A DNA stretch of 64,000 nt from Micromonospora carbonacea. GTDB taxonomy: Bacteria > Actinomycetota > Actinomycetes > Mycobacteriales > Micromonosporaceae. The DNA is taken from the NCBI RefSeq assembly GCF_014205165.1, contig NZ_JACHMZ010000001.1:2998501-3062500 (forward strand), in the 5' to 3' direction. The position numbers and the translations under genes were made by a program. The stretch's first letter is position 1. Each line of letters starts with the position of its first letter. A model generated the notes under the pieces. That model was not told the origin of the DNA. It made no database searches and was given only the letters and a program-made list of their open reading frames with translations. Below, piece by piece: positions 26,585 through 34,560 of this stretch.

Positions 26585-26668
26585 ATGAAGGGCCGCCCCG
26601 TGACTGCTGAGGGAGCTTTGGTGCTTGACATGTCGACCACACTGATCGGACGGAGGCTTCGCGCCTGA
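26585..26668 (+). CDS. Candidate 27-residue leader ORF coupled to BY-kinase
   Basis: ATG at 26585 opens 27 codons (MKGRPVTAEGALVLDM...) whose TGA overlaps the BY-kinase ATG as TGATG. The kinase gene itself has GGAGG at a rather long 12-nt distance, so coupling could help its translation. The upstream ribosome site is weak. No similarity recognised. Confidence 0.3.
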   Translation: MKGRPVTAEGALVLDMSTTLIGRRLRA

Positions 26669-28143
26669 TGGACGTTCGCGATTTCCTCCGGACCGTCCGG
26701 CGTAGCTGGTGGGTGGTCCTGCTCTCCGTCATGGTGGGCCTCGCGGTCGCCGCGCTGGTCACGGTCCGGACCGAGCCCCGCTACGCGGCCTCGGTGACCT
26801 TCTTCGTCACCACCCCCAACCAGGGCGTCACCGACGCCTACCAGGGCAACGTCTTCATGCAGCAACGCGTCAAGTCGTACGCCGACCTGTTGCAGAGCGA
26901 CCGGCTGGCGCAGAGTGTCGTCGGCAAGACCCCGCTCGGGCTGACCGCCGAGGAGGTGCAGGCGCGCGTCAGCGCCGCCGCCCTCCCCGACACCGTCCTG
27001 CTGCGCGGCACCGTCACCGACACCGACGCCACCCGCGCGCTGCGGCTGACCGAGGCGATCACCACCCAGTTCGTCGACCTGGTCAAGGAGGTGGAGTCCG
27101 CCGGGGAGGGGCGAACCCCGCCGGTCAAGGTCGAGGTGATCAGCGGCCCCCGGGTCGACTCCAGCCCGGTGTCGCCCAACCCGGCCCGCAACCTGACCCT
27201 CGGCGCGCTCGGCGGCCTGCTCGGCGGCATCGCCCTGGCGCTGTTGCGGACGCGGCTGGACACCCGGCTGCGGGACTCGGTCGCCCTCCAGCGCGCCACC
27301 GGCAGCCCGCTGCTCGGTGAGATCCCGTTCGACGCCGCCGCCCGCACCGCGCCGCTGATCGTCGGCGACGCGGCCACCTCCCCCCGGGCCGAGGCGGTAC
27401 GCAAGCTGCGGACCAACCTGCGCTTCGTCGACGTGCACGAGCCCGCCCGGGTGATCGCGGTGACCAGCGCGTTGCAGGGGGAGGGGAAGACCACCCTGTC
27501 CTGCAACCTCGCCATCGCCCTCGCGGAGGCCGGCTGGCGGGTCGCCCTGGTCGACGCGGACCTGCGCCGGCCCAAGGTGGCCGAGTACCTGGGCATGGAG
27601 GCCGGGGTGGGGCTGACCGACGTCCTGCTCGGCGACGTCAGCGTGGGCGACGTGGTGCAGCGGTGGGGCGACAAGTCCCTGCTCGTGCTGCCCGCCGGCT
27701 CGGCGCCGCCCAACCCCAGCGAGCTGCTCGGCTCGAAGGCGATGGCGGACCTGCTGCTGGTGCTGCGGGAGTCGGCGGACATCGTGGTCATCGACACCGC
27801 GCCGCTGCGCACCGTCACCGACGGCGTGGTCGTCGCCGTCCAGGCCGACGGGGCCCTGATGGTCAGCCGCTACGGCCGCACCGACCGTGGTCAGGTCGGC
27901 GCCGCCGCGCAGGCGCTCCAGGCGGTCTCCGTGCGGCTGCTCGGCTGCGTGCTGAACATGGCCAAGCTCGGCCGCGCCGAGACCTACCAGTACGAGAGCT
28001 ACCGGGTGGAGGTGCCGGCCGGACCGGCCGCCGCGCCGCCGAGCCACGCCGACGCCGCGCCGGCCGCCCGCAACGGGGCGTACCCCGGCCCCGAGCAGAC
28101 GATCCCGGACCCGACGCAGGAACTCACCCGGCTGCCTCGATGA
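26668..28143 (+). CDS. Polysaccharide co-polymerase / BY-type tyrosine autokinase
   Basis: 491 residues. The N-terminal Wzz-like chain-length domain is flanked by membrane spans (about 14-34 and 175-195). The cytoplasmic tyrosine-kinase domain has Walker A LQGEGKTT (K274), Walker A' VALVDADLRRP and Walker B IVVIDTAP. A few Tyr (TYQYESY) near the C-terminus are candidate autophosphorylation sites, followed by a Pro/Ala tail with another Tyr. Such proteins set polymer length and export of exo- or capsular polysaccharide. The cognate phosphatase lies just downstream on the opposite strand with a 20-bp tail-to-tail overlap. Confidence 0.92.
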   Translation: MDVRDFLRTVRRSWWVVLLSVMVGLAVAALVTVRTEPRYAASVTFFVTTPNQGVTDAYQGNVFMQQRVKSYADLLQSDRLAQSVVGKTPLGLTAEEVQARVSAAALPDTVLLRGTVTDTDATRALRLTEAITTQFVDLVKEVESAGEGRTPPVKVEVISGPRVDSSPVSPNPARNLTLGALGGLLGGIALALLRTRLDTRLRDSVALQRATGSPLLGEIPFDAAARTAPLIVGDAATSPRAEAVRKLRTNLRFVDVHEPARVIAVTSALQGEGKTTLSCNLAIALAEAGWRVALVDADLRRPKVAEYLGMEAGVGLTDVLLGDVSVGDVVQRWGDKSLLVLPAGSAPPNPSELLGSKAMADLLLVLRESADIVVIDTAPLRTVTDGVVVAVQADGALMVSRYGRTDRGQVGAAAQALQAVSVRLLGCVLNMAKLGRAETYQYESYRVEVPAGPAAAPPSHADAAPAARNGAYPGPEQTIPDPTQELTRLPR

Positions 28144-28678
28144 GCGCCGCAACCGGTGCCAGCGACCGCTCGATCTCCTGCGCGCAGCGCCGGAAGTCGG
28201 CTGGCCTGCCGCCGATCGGGTCGAGCAGGTCGTCCTCGTCCGGGGTGGCCGGTTGCAGGAGCCCCCGGGCCAGGGCCGCGGCCCGCACCGCCGCCCGCAG
28301 GGCGCCGACGTCCGCGCCGTCCGGCGCCCCGGCCGCCCCGGCGAGCCGCCCGAACTGCCGCAGGGTGAAGGTGCGGTGCAGGGCGGCGGGCAGGCGCGAG
28401 ACGCAGGCCGACCGCTGGCGTCGGGTGGAGGTCAGCACCAGCGCGGCATCGGCCAGGTGGGCGGTGGTCAGCGCCCGGCTGCGGAAACCGGCCGGGTCGC
28501 GCCCCGTCTCGGCGGCCACCTCGGCCGCGTACGGGTGCATCGGCCGGCCGTCGACCGCGTCGGTGCCGGCGCTGGCCACCTCGACCGGCAGCTTCGCCAT
28601 GAGCTGCGCGGCCAGGAACTCGGCCATGGGCGAGCGGCACAGGTTGGCGTGGCAGACGAACAGGATGCGGTCGGCCAT
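28124..28678 (-). CDS. Low-molecular-weight protein tyrosine phosphatase
   Basis: 184 residues. The P-loop C9-H-A-N-L-C-R15-S (CX5RS) opens the protein and a DP pair near the end (LLDPIGG) supplies the general acid. It dephosphorylates the BY-kinase, as Wzb does for Wzc. Start at ATG 28678 with GGGAG at 8 nt; the in-frame ATG at 28759 adds a stretch without domain. The last 20 bp are antisense to the kinase gene, so transcription of one may interfere with the other. Confidence 0.9.
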   Translation of the reverse strand: MADRILFVCHANLCRSPMAEFLAAQLMAKLPVEVASAGTDAVDGRPMHPYAAEVAAETGRDPAGFRSRALTTAHLADAALVLTSTRRQRSACVSRLPAALHRTFTLRQFGRLAGAAGAPDGADVGALRAAVRAAALARGLLQPATPDEDDLLDPIGGRPADFRRCAQEIERSLAPVAALIEAAG

Positions 28679-28792
28679 CGGCGGTTCTCCCAGCGTTCCG
28701 GTCGCGGTGTGGCCCGTGGAATCGTATGCGCCCGCCGGCACGTTCCGTGTCCGCGCCACGCCGGTGCGTCATCACGGGGCGGGGAGGCTCCG

Positions 28793-30052
28793 GTGAGGAT
28801 CGGCATCCTGTCCTACCACTTCCCGCCCGAGCCGGCCTTCGTCCCCGGCAGCCTCGCCGAGCAGCTGGCCGCGCGCGGCCACGAGGTCCGCGTCCTGACC
28901 GGCTTCCCCGACTATCCCGGTGGCCAGGTCTATCCGGGCTGGCGGCAGCGGTGGCGGTACGAGACCCGCAGCGAGCGGCTCACGGTGCGGCGGGTGCCGC
29001 GCTGGTCGGCCGGGGACGCCTCCGTGCGCGCCCGCCTGGCGGGGTGGCTCTCCTTCGCCGCGAGCGCCGGCACGATCGGCCGGGGCCACCTGGCCGGCGT
29101 CGACGTGCTCTACGTGCACCAGCTTCCCGCCGCGACCTTCGCGGCGGCCGGCCTGCTGCGGCTGCTGGGCGCGGTGCCGACGGTGCTGCACGTGCAGGAC
29201 GTCCACCCGGAGCTGGAGGCCCAGGGCGCGACGCCGACCCCCTGGTCCGCCCGGGTGGCCGCCGCGACCCGGTGGCTCTACCGCTCGGCCGACCTCGTCG
29301 CGGTCGCCGCGCCCGGCATGCGCGACCTGGTGGTCGCCGGCGGCGCCGATGCGGGGCGGGTGCGGCTGGTGCTCAACTGGACCGACGAGCGGCTGTTCCA
29401 TCCGGCCGAGCCGACCCGGGAGGCGCGCCGCCTCGTCCGGGGCGACGGCCGCTGCGTGGTGATGCACGCCGGCACCATCGGCGCCCGGCACGGGCTGGAC
29501 ACGGCGGTGCGCGCCGCCGCGCCGCTGCGCGGCACGATGGACCTGGTCCTGGTCGGTTCGGGCCCGGACGAGGAGCGGGTCCGGCGGCTCGCCGGGGAGC
29601 TGGGCACCGACAACGTCCGGTTCGTCGCGCGGCGCTCGCCGCTGGAGATGGCCGACCTGTACGCCGCCGCCGACTACCAGCTGGTGATGCTGCGCGACCT
29701 GCCGGAACTGCGTGGGACGGTCCCCGGCAAGCTGCAGGCCGCGTTCGGCTGCGCGTCGCCGGTGGTGGCGTCGGCGGGCGGCGACACCGTCGAGATCGTG
29801 GAGCGCGCCCGGGCCGGGCTCTCCTGCCCGCCGGAGGACTGGGCGACGCTGGCCGACCGCTTCTGGCTGGCCGCCACCATCCCGTCGGCGGCCCGGGTGG
29901 AGATGGGCCGCCGCGGCCGCGAGGCGTACCTGCGCGACATGTCGCTGCGCGGCGGGGTCGACGAGGTCGAGCGGCTGCTCCAGGAGGCGGTCGCGGCGCG
30001 GCGCGTGCGCCGCCCCGCCGAGCGGGTCCGCCGTTCGGAACCCCGGGCCTAA
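28793..30052 (+). CDS. WbuB-like glycosyltransferase (GT4 family, GT-B fold)
   Basis: 419 residues. The N-terminal acceptor domain starts RIGILSYHFPPEPAF with GFPDYPGGQVYPGW, the hallmark of WbuB-type transferases. The C-terminal nucleotide-sugar domain has MHAGTIGARHGLD, LVGSGPDE and PGKLQAAFGCASPVVAS. It likely adds an N-acetyl-hexosamine or similar sugar to a lipid carrier in exopolysaccharide assembly. GTG start with GGGGAGG upstream. Divergent from the phosphatase gene. Confidence 0.88.
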   Translation: MRIGILSYHFPPEPAFVPGSLAEQLAARGHEVRVLTGFPDYPGGQVYPGWRQRWRYETRSERLTVRRVPRWSAGDASVRARLAGWLSFAASAGTIGRGHLAGVDVLYVHQLPAATFAAAGLLRLLGAVPTVLHVQDVHPELEAQGATPTPWSARVAAATRWLYRSADLVAVAAPGMRDLVVAGGADAGRVRLVLNWTDERLFHPAEPTREARRLVRGDGRCVVMHAGTIGARHGLDTAVRAAAPLRGTMDLVLVGSGPDEERVRRLAGELGTDNVRFVARRSPLEMADLYAAADYQLVMLRDLPELRGTVPGKLQAAFGCASPVVASAGGDTVEIVERARAGLSCPPEDWATLADRFWLAATIPSAARVEMGRRGREAYLRDMSLRGGVDEVERLLQEAVAARRVRRPAERVRRSEPRA

Positions 30053-30090
30053 ATCCACCATAACGGCGCGAAGCGGGTGAAGCGCGTGCT

Positions 30091-30114
30091 AGAAAATGAT
30101 GAATCGTCATTTCT
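30091..30114. repeat. AT-rich inverted repeat upstream of DUF4012 gene
   Basis: AAATGA (30094-30099) and TCATTT (30107-30112) with a 7-nt spacer, extended by AGA/TCT. It sits in the low-GC spacer upstream of the DUF4012 gene and overlaps a possible extended -10 (TGCTAGAAA), so it may be an operator. Confidence 0.45.
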
Positions 30115-30139
30115 GTCCGTTTTATGAGTGGAGTTGGCG

Positions 30140-31927
30140 TTGAGTGAGACCGAGCAGCCCCGCCACCGAGGGCGACGGACCCGGCGGCGCGCCAGGGCCC
30201 GGGCCCGTCGCGCCTTGCTCGCCGGCCTGGTCGTCGGTTCGCTGGCGCTGCTGAGCGTCGGCTGGGTGGGTTTCCGGGGCTGGCAGGCCCGCACCCACCT
30301 GCTCAACGCCGCGGCCCTGGCCCAGCAGCTCAGCTCCGAGGTGGTGGGAGCCGACACCGAGCGGGCCCAGCGCACCCTCTCGGCCCTGCAGGTGCAGGCC
30401 GGCGCGGCGCGGGACGCCACCGACGACCCGGGCTGGTGGGCCGGGCAGCACGCCCCGTTCGCCGGGGACGACCTGACCGCGGTGCGGCAGATCGCGGTGG
30501 CGATCGACGACCTCGCCCGGGAGGCGTTCCCCACCCTGCTGCGCACCGACCTGTCGACCCTGCTGCCCGGCAAGGGACGGCTGGACGTGCGCCGGCTGAA
30601 GGCCGTCGCGGCGGAGCTCACCGCCACCAACCAGGTGGTCCAGCGCACCCACGCCCGCCTCGCCGCCGTGGCCGGCGAAACCCTGGTCGAGCCGGTACGC
30701 GACGCCGTGGTCGAACTGCGTACGCAGCTCGACCAGCTGGCCACGCTCACCCGGGCCGCCGACGGCGCCGCCCGGCTGCTGCCGCCCCTGCTCGGCGCGG
30801 CCGGCCCGCGCAGCTACCTGATGGTGTCGCAGAACCCGGCGGAGCTGCGCGCCACCGGCGGCATGTTCGGCGCGTACGCCGTGATCGAGGCCAGGGACGG
30901 CCAGCTCCGGATGGGCACCCAGGGCACCAGCGCCCAGCTGGGCCTGTTCGACCCGCCCCTGAAGCTCAAGCCGGAGATCCGCAACCTCTACACCGACCTG
31001 CCCGGCATGTACCCGGCGGACGTCAACCTGACCCCGCACTTCCCGACCGCCGCCGCGCTGTTCCGCCAGATGTACCGCAAGCGCACCGGCGAGACCGTCG
31101 ACGGCGTCCTCGCCGTCGACCCGGTGGTGCTGTCCTACCTGCTCAAGGTCACCGGCCCCGTGCCGGTGCCGGGCCACACCACCCTGGTCGGCGACAAGGC
31201 GGTGCGGACCCTGCTCTCCGACGCCTACCAGCGGATGGACGCGGAGGAGCAGGACCAGTTCTTCGCCGCCTCGGCGACCGCCGCCTTCGACACCTTCTTC
31301 ACCCGCGAGGTGGACCCCCGGGCCTACCTGTCCGCGCTGGACCGGGCCATCACGGAACGGCGGGTGCTGTTCTGGAGCGCCCACCCGGAGGAACAGCGGG
31401 TCATCGAGGCCAACCGGCTCGCCGGCTCGCTGCCGGAGAAGGAGGACGTGCCCACCGTCGGCGTGTTCCTCAACGACGGCAGCGGCGCGAAGCTCGGCTA
31501 CTACCTGCGGCCGGCGGCGACGCTGACCGTCGGGCAGTGCCGCCCCGACGGCCGCCGCGAGCTGCGGCTGCGCTTCACGCTGCACTCGACCGCCCCGCAG
31601 CGCGGGCTGTCGACGTCGGTGCTCGGCCTCGGCCTCGCCGGTGACCCCTACACCGCCCGCACGCTCGTCTCCGTCTACAGCCCGGCCGGCGGCGCGGTGC
31701 TGCGCACCCGGCTCGACGGCGAGGAGGTGGCCGTCGGCAGCGGCACCGAGCGCCGCCGGCAGGTCGTCGTCGCCAACGTCGAGGTGCGCCCCGGCGGCAC
31801 CCGGACCGTCGAGGTCGACGTGCTGACCGGCAGGAACGGCAGTGCCAGCGACGAAGCCGAGCTCTGGCTCACCCCGACCGCCACCCCATGGACCACCCAC
31901 ATTGATTCCGCACCACACTGCGATTAG
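30140..31927 (+). CDS. DUF4012 membrane protein
   Basis: 595 residues. A basic, Arg-rich cytoplasmic N-terminus, one membrane span (about 28-48), then a large extracytoplasmic region ending in the DUF4012 domain (about 225-580): SQNPAELRATGGMFGAY, VDGVLAVDPVVLSYLL and FLNDGSGAKLGYYL. DUF4012 proteins are common in exopolysaccharide loci of actinobacteria; the biochemical role is unknown. TTG 30140 is preferred because GGAG lies 6 nt upstream; GTG 30128 is in frame but has no site. 16 bp before the LPXTG gene, so the two are one operon. Confidence 0.87.
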   Translation: MSETEQPRHRGRRTRRRARARARRALLAGLVVGSLALLSVGWVGFRGWQARTHLLNAAALAQQLSSEVVGADTERAQRTLSALQVQAGAARDATDDPGWWAGQHAPFAGDDLTAVRQIAVAIDDLAREAFPTLLRTDLSTLLPGKGRLDVRRLKAVAAELTATNQVVQRTHARLAAVAGETLVEPVRDAVVELRTQLDQLATLTRAADGAARLLPPLLGAAGPRSYLMVSQNPAELRATGGMFGAYAVIEARDGQLRMGTQGTSAQLGLFDPPLKLKPEIRNLYTDLPGMYPADVNLTPHFPTAAALFRQMYRKRTGETVDGVLAVDPVVLSYLLKVTGPVPVPGHTTLVGDKAVRTLLSDAYQRMDAEEQDQFFAASATAAFDTFFTREVDPRAYLSALDRAITERRVLFWSAHPEEQRVIEANRLAGSLPEKEDVPTVGVFLNDGSGAKLGYYLRPAATLTVGQCRPDGRRELRLRFTLHSTAPQRGLSTSVLGLGLAGDPYTARTLVSVYSPAGGAVLRTRLDGEEVAVGSGTERRRQVVVANVEVRPGGTRTVEVDVLTGRNGSASDEAELWLTPTATPWTTHIDSAPHCD

Positions 31928-31943
31928 TAGGAGGGAACCCATC

Positions 31944-32624
31944 ATGCGGCTATCCCGCATCATCATGGCGCTCACGATCGGCCTTGCCGTCGTGGCCGCG
32001 CCGACCGCGGCGGGGGCGGCGCAGCCGCAGCCGACACCGTCGCCGACCGGCTCACTACAGCCGACGCCGTATCCGCCACAGCCGCCGGTGCTGACGGTGA
32101 ACCCGTCGACGGTCAACGTCGGCGACACGGTCACCCTCACCGGGGCCGGGTTCGGGCCGAACGAGGTCGTCGCCATCACCGTCACGATCACGCCGTTGGC
32201 CGCCGGCCTGCCCGGCGGGGCGTCGGCACAGCGCAGCGACGGCAGCACCGTGGCGATGGCGCCGGTGGCGTTCCAGGCGGCTGCCCCGACGTTCTTCACG
32301 GTCGTGACCGACTCGGCGGGGAACTTCACCACCACCTACACGCCGGACACGCCCGGGCAGTACCTGTTCACGGCGGTCGGCCAGACCACGGGCCGGACGG
32401 CGAGCGCCACGCTGACCGTGCTCCCGCGGCCCCAGCCGTCGCCGTCGCCGACGTACCACCCGACGCACAAGCCCTGGCCGCCGCACGGCAAGCTGCCCGT
32501 GACGGGCGACAACCTGGGCACCCCGCTCGCGGTCGGCGGTGGGCTCGTCGGGGTCGGTGTGGTGCTGATGCTCGCCGGCCTGGCCTGGCGTCGCCGGTCA
32601 CGCTTCGGCGGGTCGACGCGCTGA
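31944..32624 (+). CDS. LPXTG-type cell-wall-anchored protein
   Basis: 226 residues. Sec signal peptide (cleavage near AAGAA, residue 27); Pro/Thr linker; one Ig-like (IPT/TIG-type) domain with LTVNPSTVNVGDTVTLTGAG at about 50-150; Pro/Ser linker; then sorting signal LPVTG (184-188), a hydrophobic span and RRRSR tail. A sortase should attach it to peptidoglycan. Strong Shine-Dalgarno (GGAGGG). No sortase gene is in the window. It may present or dock the exopolysaccharide made by the neighbouring genes. Confidence 0.88.
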   Translation: MRLSRIIMALTIGLAVVAAPTAAGAAQPQPTPSPTGSLQPTPYPPQPPVLTVNPSTVNVGDTVTLTGAGFGPNEVVAITVTITPLAAGLPGGASAQRSDGSTVAMAPVAFQAAAPTFFTVVTDSAGNFTTTYTPDTPGQYLFTAVGQTTGRTASATLTVLPRPQPSPSPTYHPTHKPWPPHGKLPVTGDNLGTPLAVGGGLVGVGVVLMLAGLAWRRRSRFGGSTR

Positions 32625-32657
32625 CCACGCTGAGCCGGGCAGTGCCCGCGCAGTGAG

Positions 32658-32701
32658 GACGACGGTGCCCGTCCGGGAATCCCCGGACGGGCACCGTCGT
32701 C
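32658..32701. terminator. Bidirectional hairpin terminator (20-bp perfect stem)
   Basis: Arms 32658-32677 and 32682-32701 are fully complementary with a 4-nt AATC loop, between convergent genes ending at 32624 (+) and 32708 (-). Confidence 0.78.
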
Positions 32702-32707
32702 GTGCCG

Positions 32708-34171
32708 TCACCTCCGCGCGTGCCGGCCGGCCTTCCGGCCGGCCCGCGCGTGCCGGTGGTCGAACAGGGCGGCGACCAGGCCCAACGAGATGATCCCCAT
32801 GGCCAGCAGCAGCGCGTGCCGCACCGCCGCCGCCCAGTTGCCGTCGCTGTCGGACAGCGCCGAGAACAGCACCGAGCCGACGGCGGCGATGCCGGCCGCC
32901 GAGCCGATCCGCTGGCCGGTCTGGAGCATGCCGGCGGCGCTGCCCGCCTGCGGCACCGGCACCTGGGCCAGGGTGAGGGTCTGGTTGGGCGTGATGACCA
33001 GGCCGCTGCCCAGCCCCGCGACCAGCAGCGGCACGGCCGTCAGCAGCGGCACCGACGTGCGCGGGTCGTCGCGCAGCACGAACACCACCGCGCCCAGACC
33101 GAGCAGCACGACCAGCAGGCCGGTGGCGACCAGCGGGCGGCCGTACCGGTCGACGATCCGGCCGCCGATCGCCGACGCGGCGGCCGAGCCCAGGGCGAAC
33201 GGCGTGATGGCCAGGCCCGCGACCAACGGCCGGTAGCCGAGGCCGTTCTGCAGGTAGAGCGTGAGGACGAAGAAGATCGCGGTGAACCCGCCGAAGTAGA
33301 GCAGCGCGATCAGCGAGCCCAGGGCGTACGAGCGGAAGCCGAACAGCCGCAGGTCGAACAGGGGCGGGCCGTGCCGGGCGTACCGGCGTTCCCAGAGCCC
33401 GAAGGCGGCCAGCACCGCGAGCCCGGCGGGGACCAGCAGCCACGCCCACGGGCTGTGCCACTGCTCCCGCTGCACCAGCGGCAGCAGCACGAGCACGACC
33501 CCGACGCCGAGCAGCAGCACCCCGACCGGGTCGAGCCGCCGGCCCTGCGCCGCCCCCGCGGTTTCCGCGGCCTCCGCCGGCTGCGTCGGCAGCAGCCGCC
33601 AGCCGAGGACGATCGCGACGATCCCCACCGGGACGTTGACGAAGAAGACCCACCGCCAGCCGTCCTGCTCGCCGCCCGCCTGGATCAGCAGCCCGCCGAG
33701 CAGCGGCCCGACCGCGGTGGAGACGCCGATGGTCGCGCCGAGCAGCCCGAACGGCCGGCCGCGTTCGGGGCCCCGGAAGAGCTGCTGGATCAGGCCGGTG
33801 ACCTGCGGGTTGACGATCCCGGCCGCCACTCCCTGCAACAGCCGGGCGGCGACCAGCCAGCCGGGGGACCGGGACAGCCCGGCCAGGGCGCTGGTCAGCG
33901 TGAACAGGGCGATCCCGACGACGAACGCGGTGCGCCGGCCCCGGGCGTCGCCGAACCGTCCGGCCGGCACCAGCACCAGCCCGAACGTGAGGGCGTAGCC
34001 GGACAGCACCCACTGCAGGTCGCTCGGCGTCGCGCCCAGCGCGCGGTCGATCGACGGGACCGCCACGTTGACGATGCTCACGTCCAGCAGCGTCATGAAC
34101 GCCGCGACCAGGCCGACCCCGAGCGCCTGCCACCGGCGTCGGTCGTCGACCCGGCCCGCCGGCCGGCTCAC
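32708..34171 (-). CDS. DHA2-type MFS drug exporter (14 TMS)
   Basis: 487 residues with about 14 predicted spans. Motif A-like GRFGDARGRR after span 2 and motif C-like GLLGATIGVSTAVGPLLGG in span 5 identify an EmrB/QacA-type proton-driven exporter. The N-terminal LDVSIVNVAVPSI is typical of the DHA2 group. GTG 34171 overlaps the stop of the upstream small gene (GTGA), so the pair is translationally coupled and the small protein may regulate it. Substrates cannot be read from sequence. Confidence 0.9.
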   Translation of the reverse strand: MSRPAGRVDDRRRWQALGVGLVAAFMTLLDVSIVNVAVPSIDRALGATPSDLQWVLSGYALTFGLVLVPAGRFGDARGRRTAFVVGIALFTLTSALAGLSRSPGWLVAARLLQGVAAGIVNPQVTGLIQQLFRGPERGRPFGLLGATIGVSTAVGPLLGGLLIQAGGEQDGWRWVFFVNVPVGIVAIVLGWRLLPTQPAEAAETAGAAQGRRLDPVGVLLLGVGVVLVLLPLVQREQWHSPWAWLLVPAGLAVLAAFGLWERRYARHGPPLFDLRLFGFRSYALGSLIALLYFGGFTAIFFVLTLYLQNGLGYRPLVAGLAITPFALGSAAASAIGGRIVDRYGRPLVATGLLVVLLGLGAVVFVLRDDPRTSVPLLTAVPLLVAGLGSGLVITPNQTLTLAQVPVPQAGSAAGMLQTGQRIGSAAGIAAVGSVLFSALSDSDGNWAAAVRHALLLAMGIISLGLVAALFDHRHARAGRKAGRHARR

Positions 34172-34404
34172 GCCATCTGGCGGGCGCACCAGCGCGGGCC
34201 GAAGTCCAGCCCGGCCATGGGGGAGTCCTCCCGGTGCAGGAGGTTCTTCTCCGTCAGCAGCCGCAGGGGAGCGTGCACCTCCTCCTCGGTCAGGCCCGAC
34301 TCCTGCGCGATCAGGTCCGGGTAGGGCACCTGCCCGCGGACCTCAAGCGCCGCCACCGCCTCGTACACCCGCTCCTCGACCTCCGACAGACGCACCTGCT
34401 GCAT
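34168..34404 (-). CDS. Small winged-helix-like protein coupled to MFS exporter
   Basis: 78 residues. VEERVYEAVAALEVRGQV, LIAQESGLTEEEVHAPLRLL and TEKNLLHRED have the spacing of a compact winged helix-turn-helix. It could be a regulator of the exporter it is coupled to, although DNA-contacting basic residues are few. ATG 34404 has GAGGAGG 5 nt upstream; an earlier in-frame ATG (34422) encodes only six extra residues over the ribosome site. Confidence 0.68.
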   Translation of the reverse strand: MQQVRLSEVEERVYEAVAALEVRGQVPYPDLIAQESGLTEEEVHAPLRLLTEKNLLHREDSPMAGLDFGPRWCARQMA

Positions 34405-34548
34405 GGCTTCCTCCTCGGTCACCGCCCGCGCGGCGGGCGGAGCTGCGCTGCGCGGTTACCCGCCGGTCCACCGTTGATGCCCGCCCGCGCCCCGGATTCG
34501 GCCCGCGTCGCGCCGTTGCGCCGGACGGCCCGGCGACCGGCCGTGCCC

Positions 34549-34554
34549 TAGGCT
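34549..34554 (+). promoter_or_regulatory. -10 box of leaderless oxidoreductase gene
   Basis: TAGGCT, exactly 6 nt before GTG 34561, so transcription should start at the start codon. Confidence 0.55.
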
Positions 34555-34560
34555 GCAACG

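Larger units (their letters stand above)
26287..26667. other. Regulatory spacer upstream of exopolysaccharide locus
   Basis: Starts with two terminator hairpins (26334-26367; 26371-26401, 10 bp with one bulge). An unusually AT-rich pocket at 26505-26550 contains TACAGT (26545-26550), a good -10 box, predicting a transcript start near 26557. TTGACA occurs at 26624-26629 without a clear -10 partner. A short frame at 26585-26668 is listed separately. Confidence 0.5.

Noticed and set aside
26624..26629. TTGACA as -35 of a promoter for the BY-kinase gene
   Set aside because: No TANNNT box at 16-19 nt; the TACAGT box further upstream in an AT-rich pocket is a better candidate.
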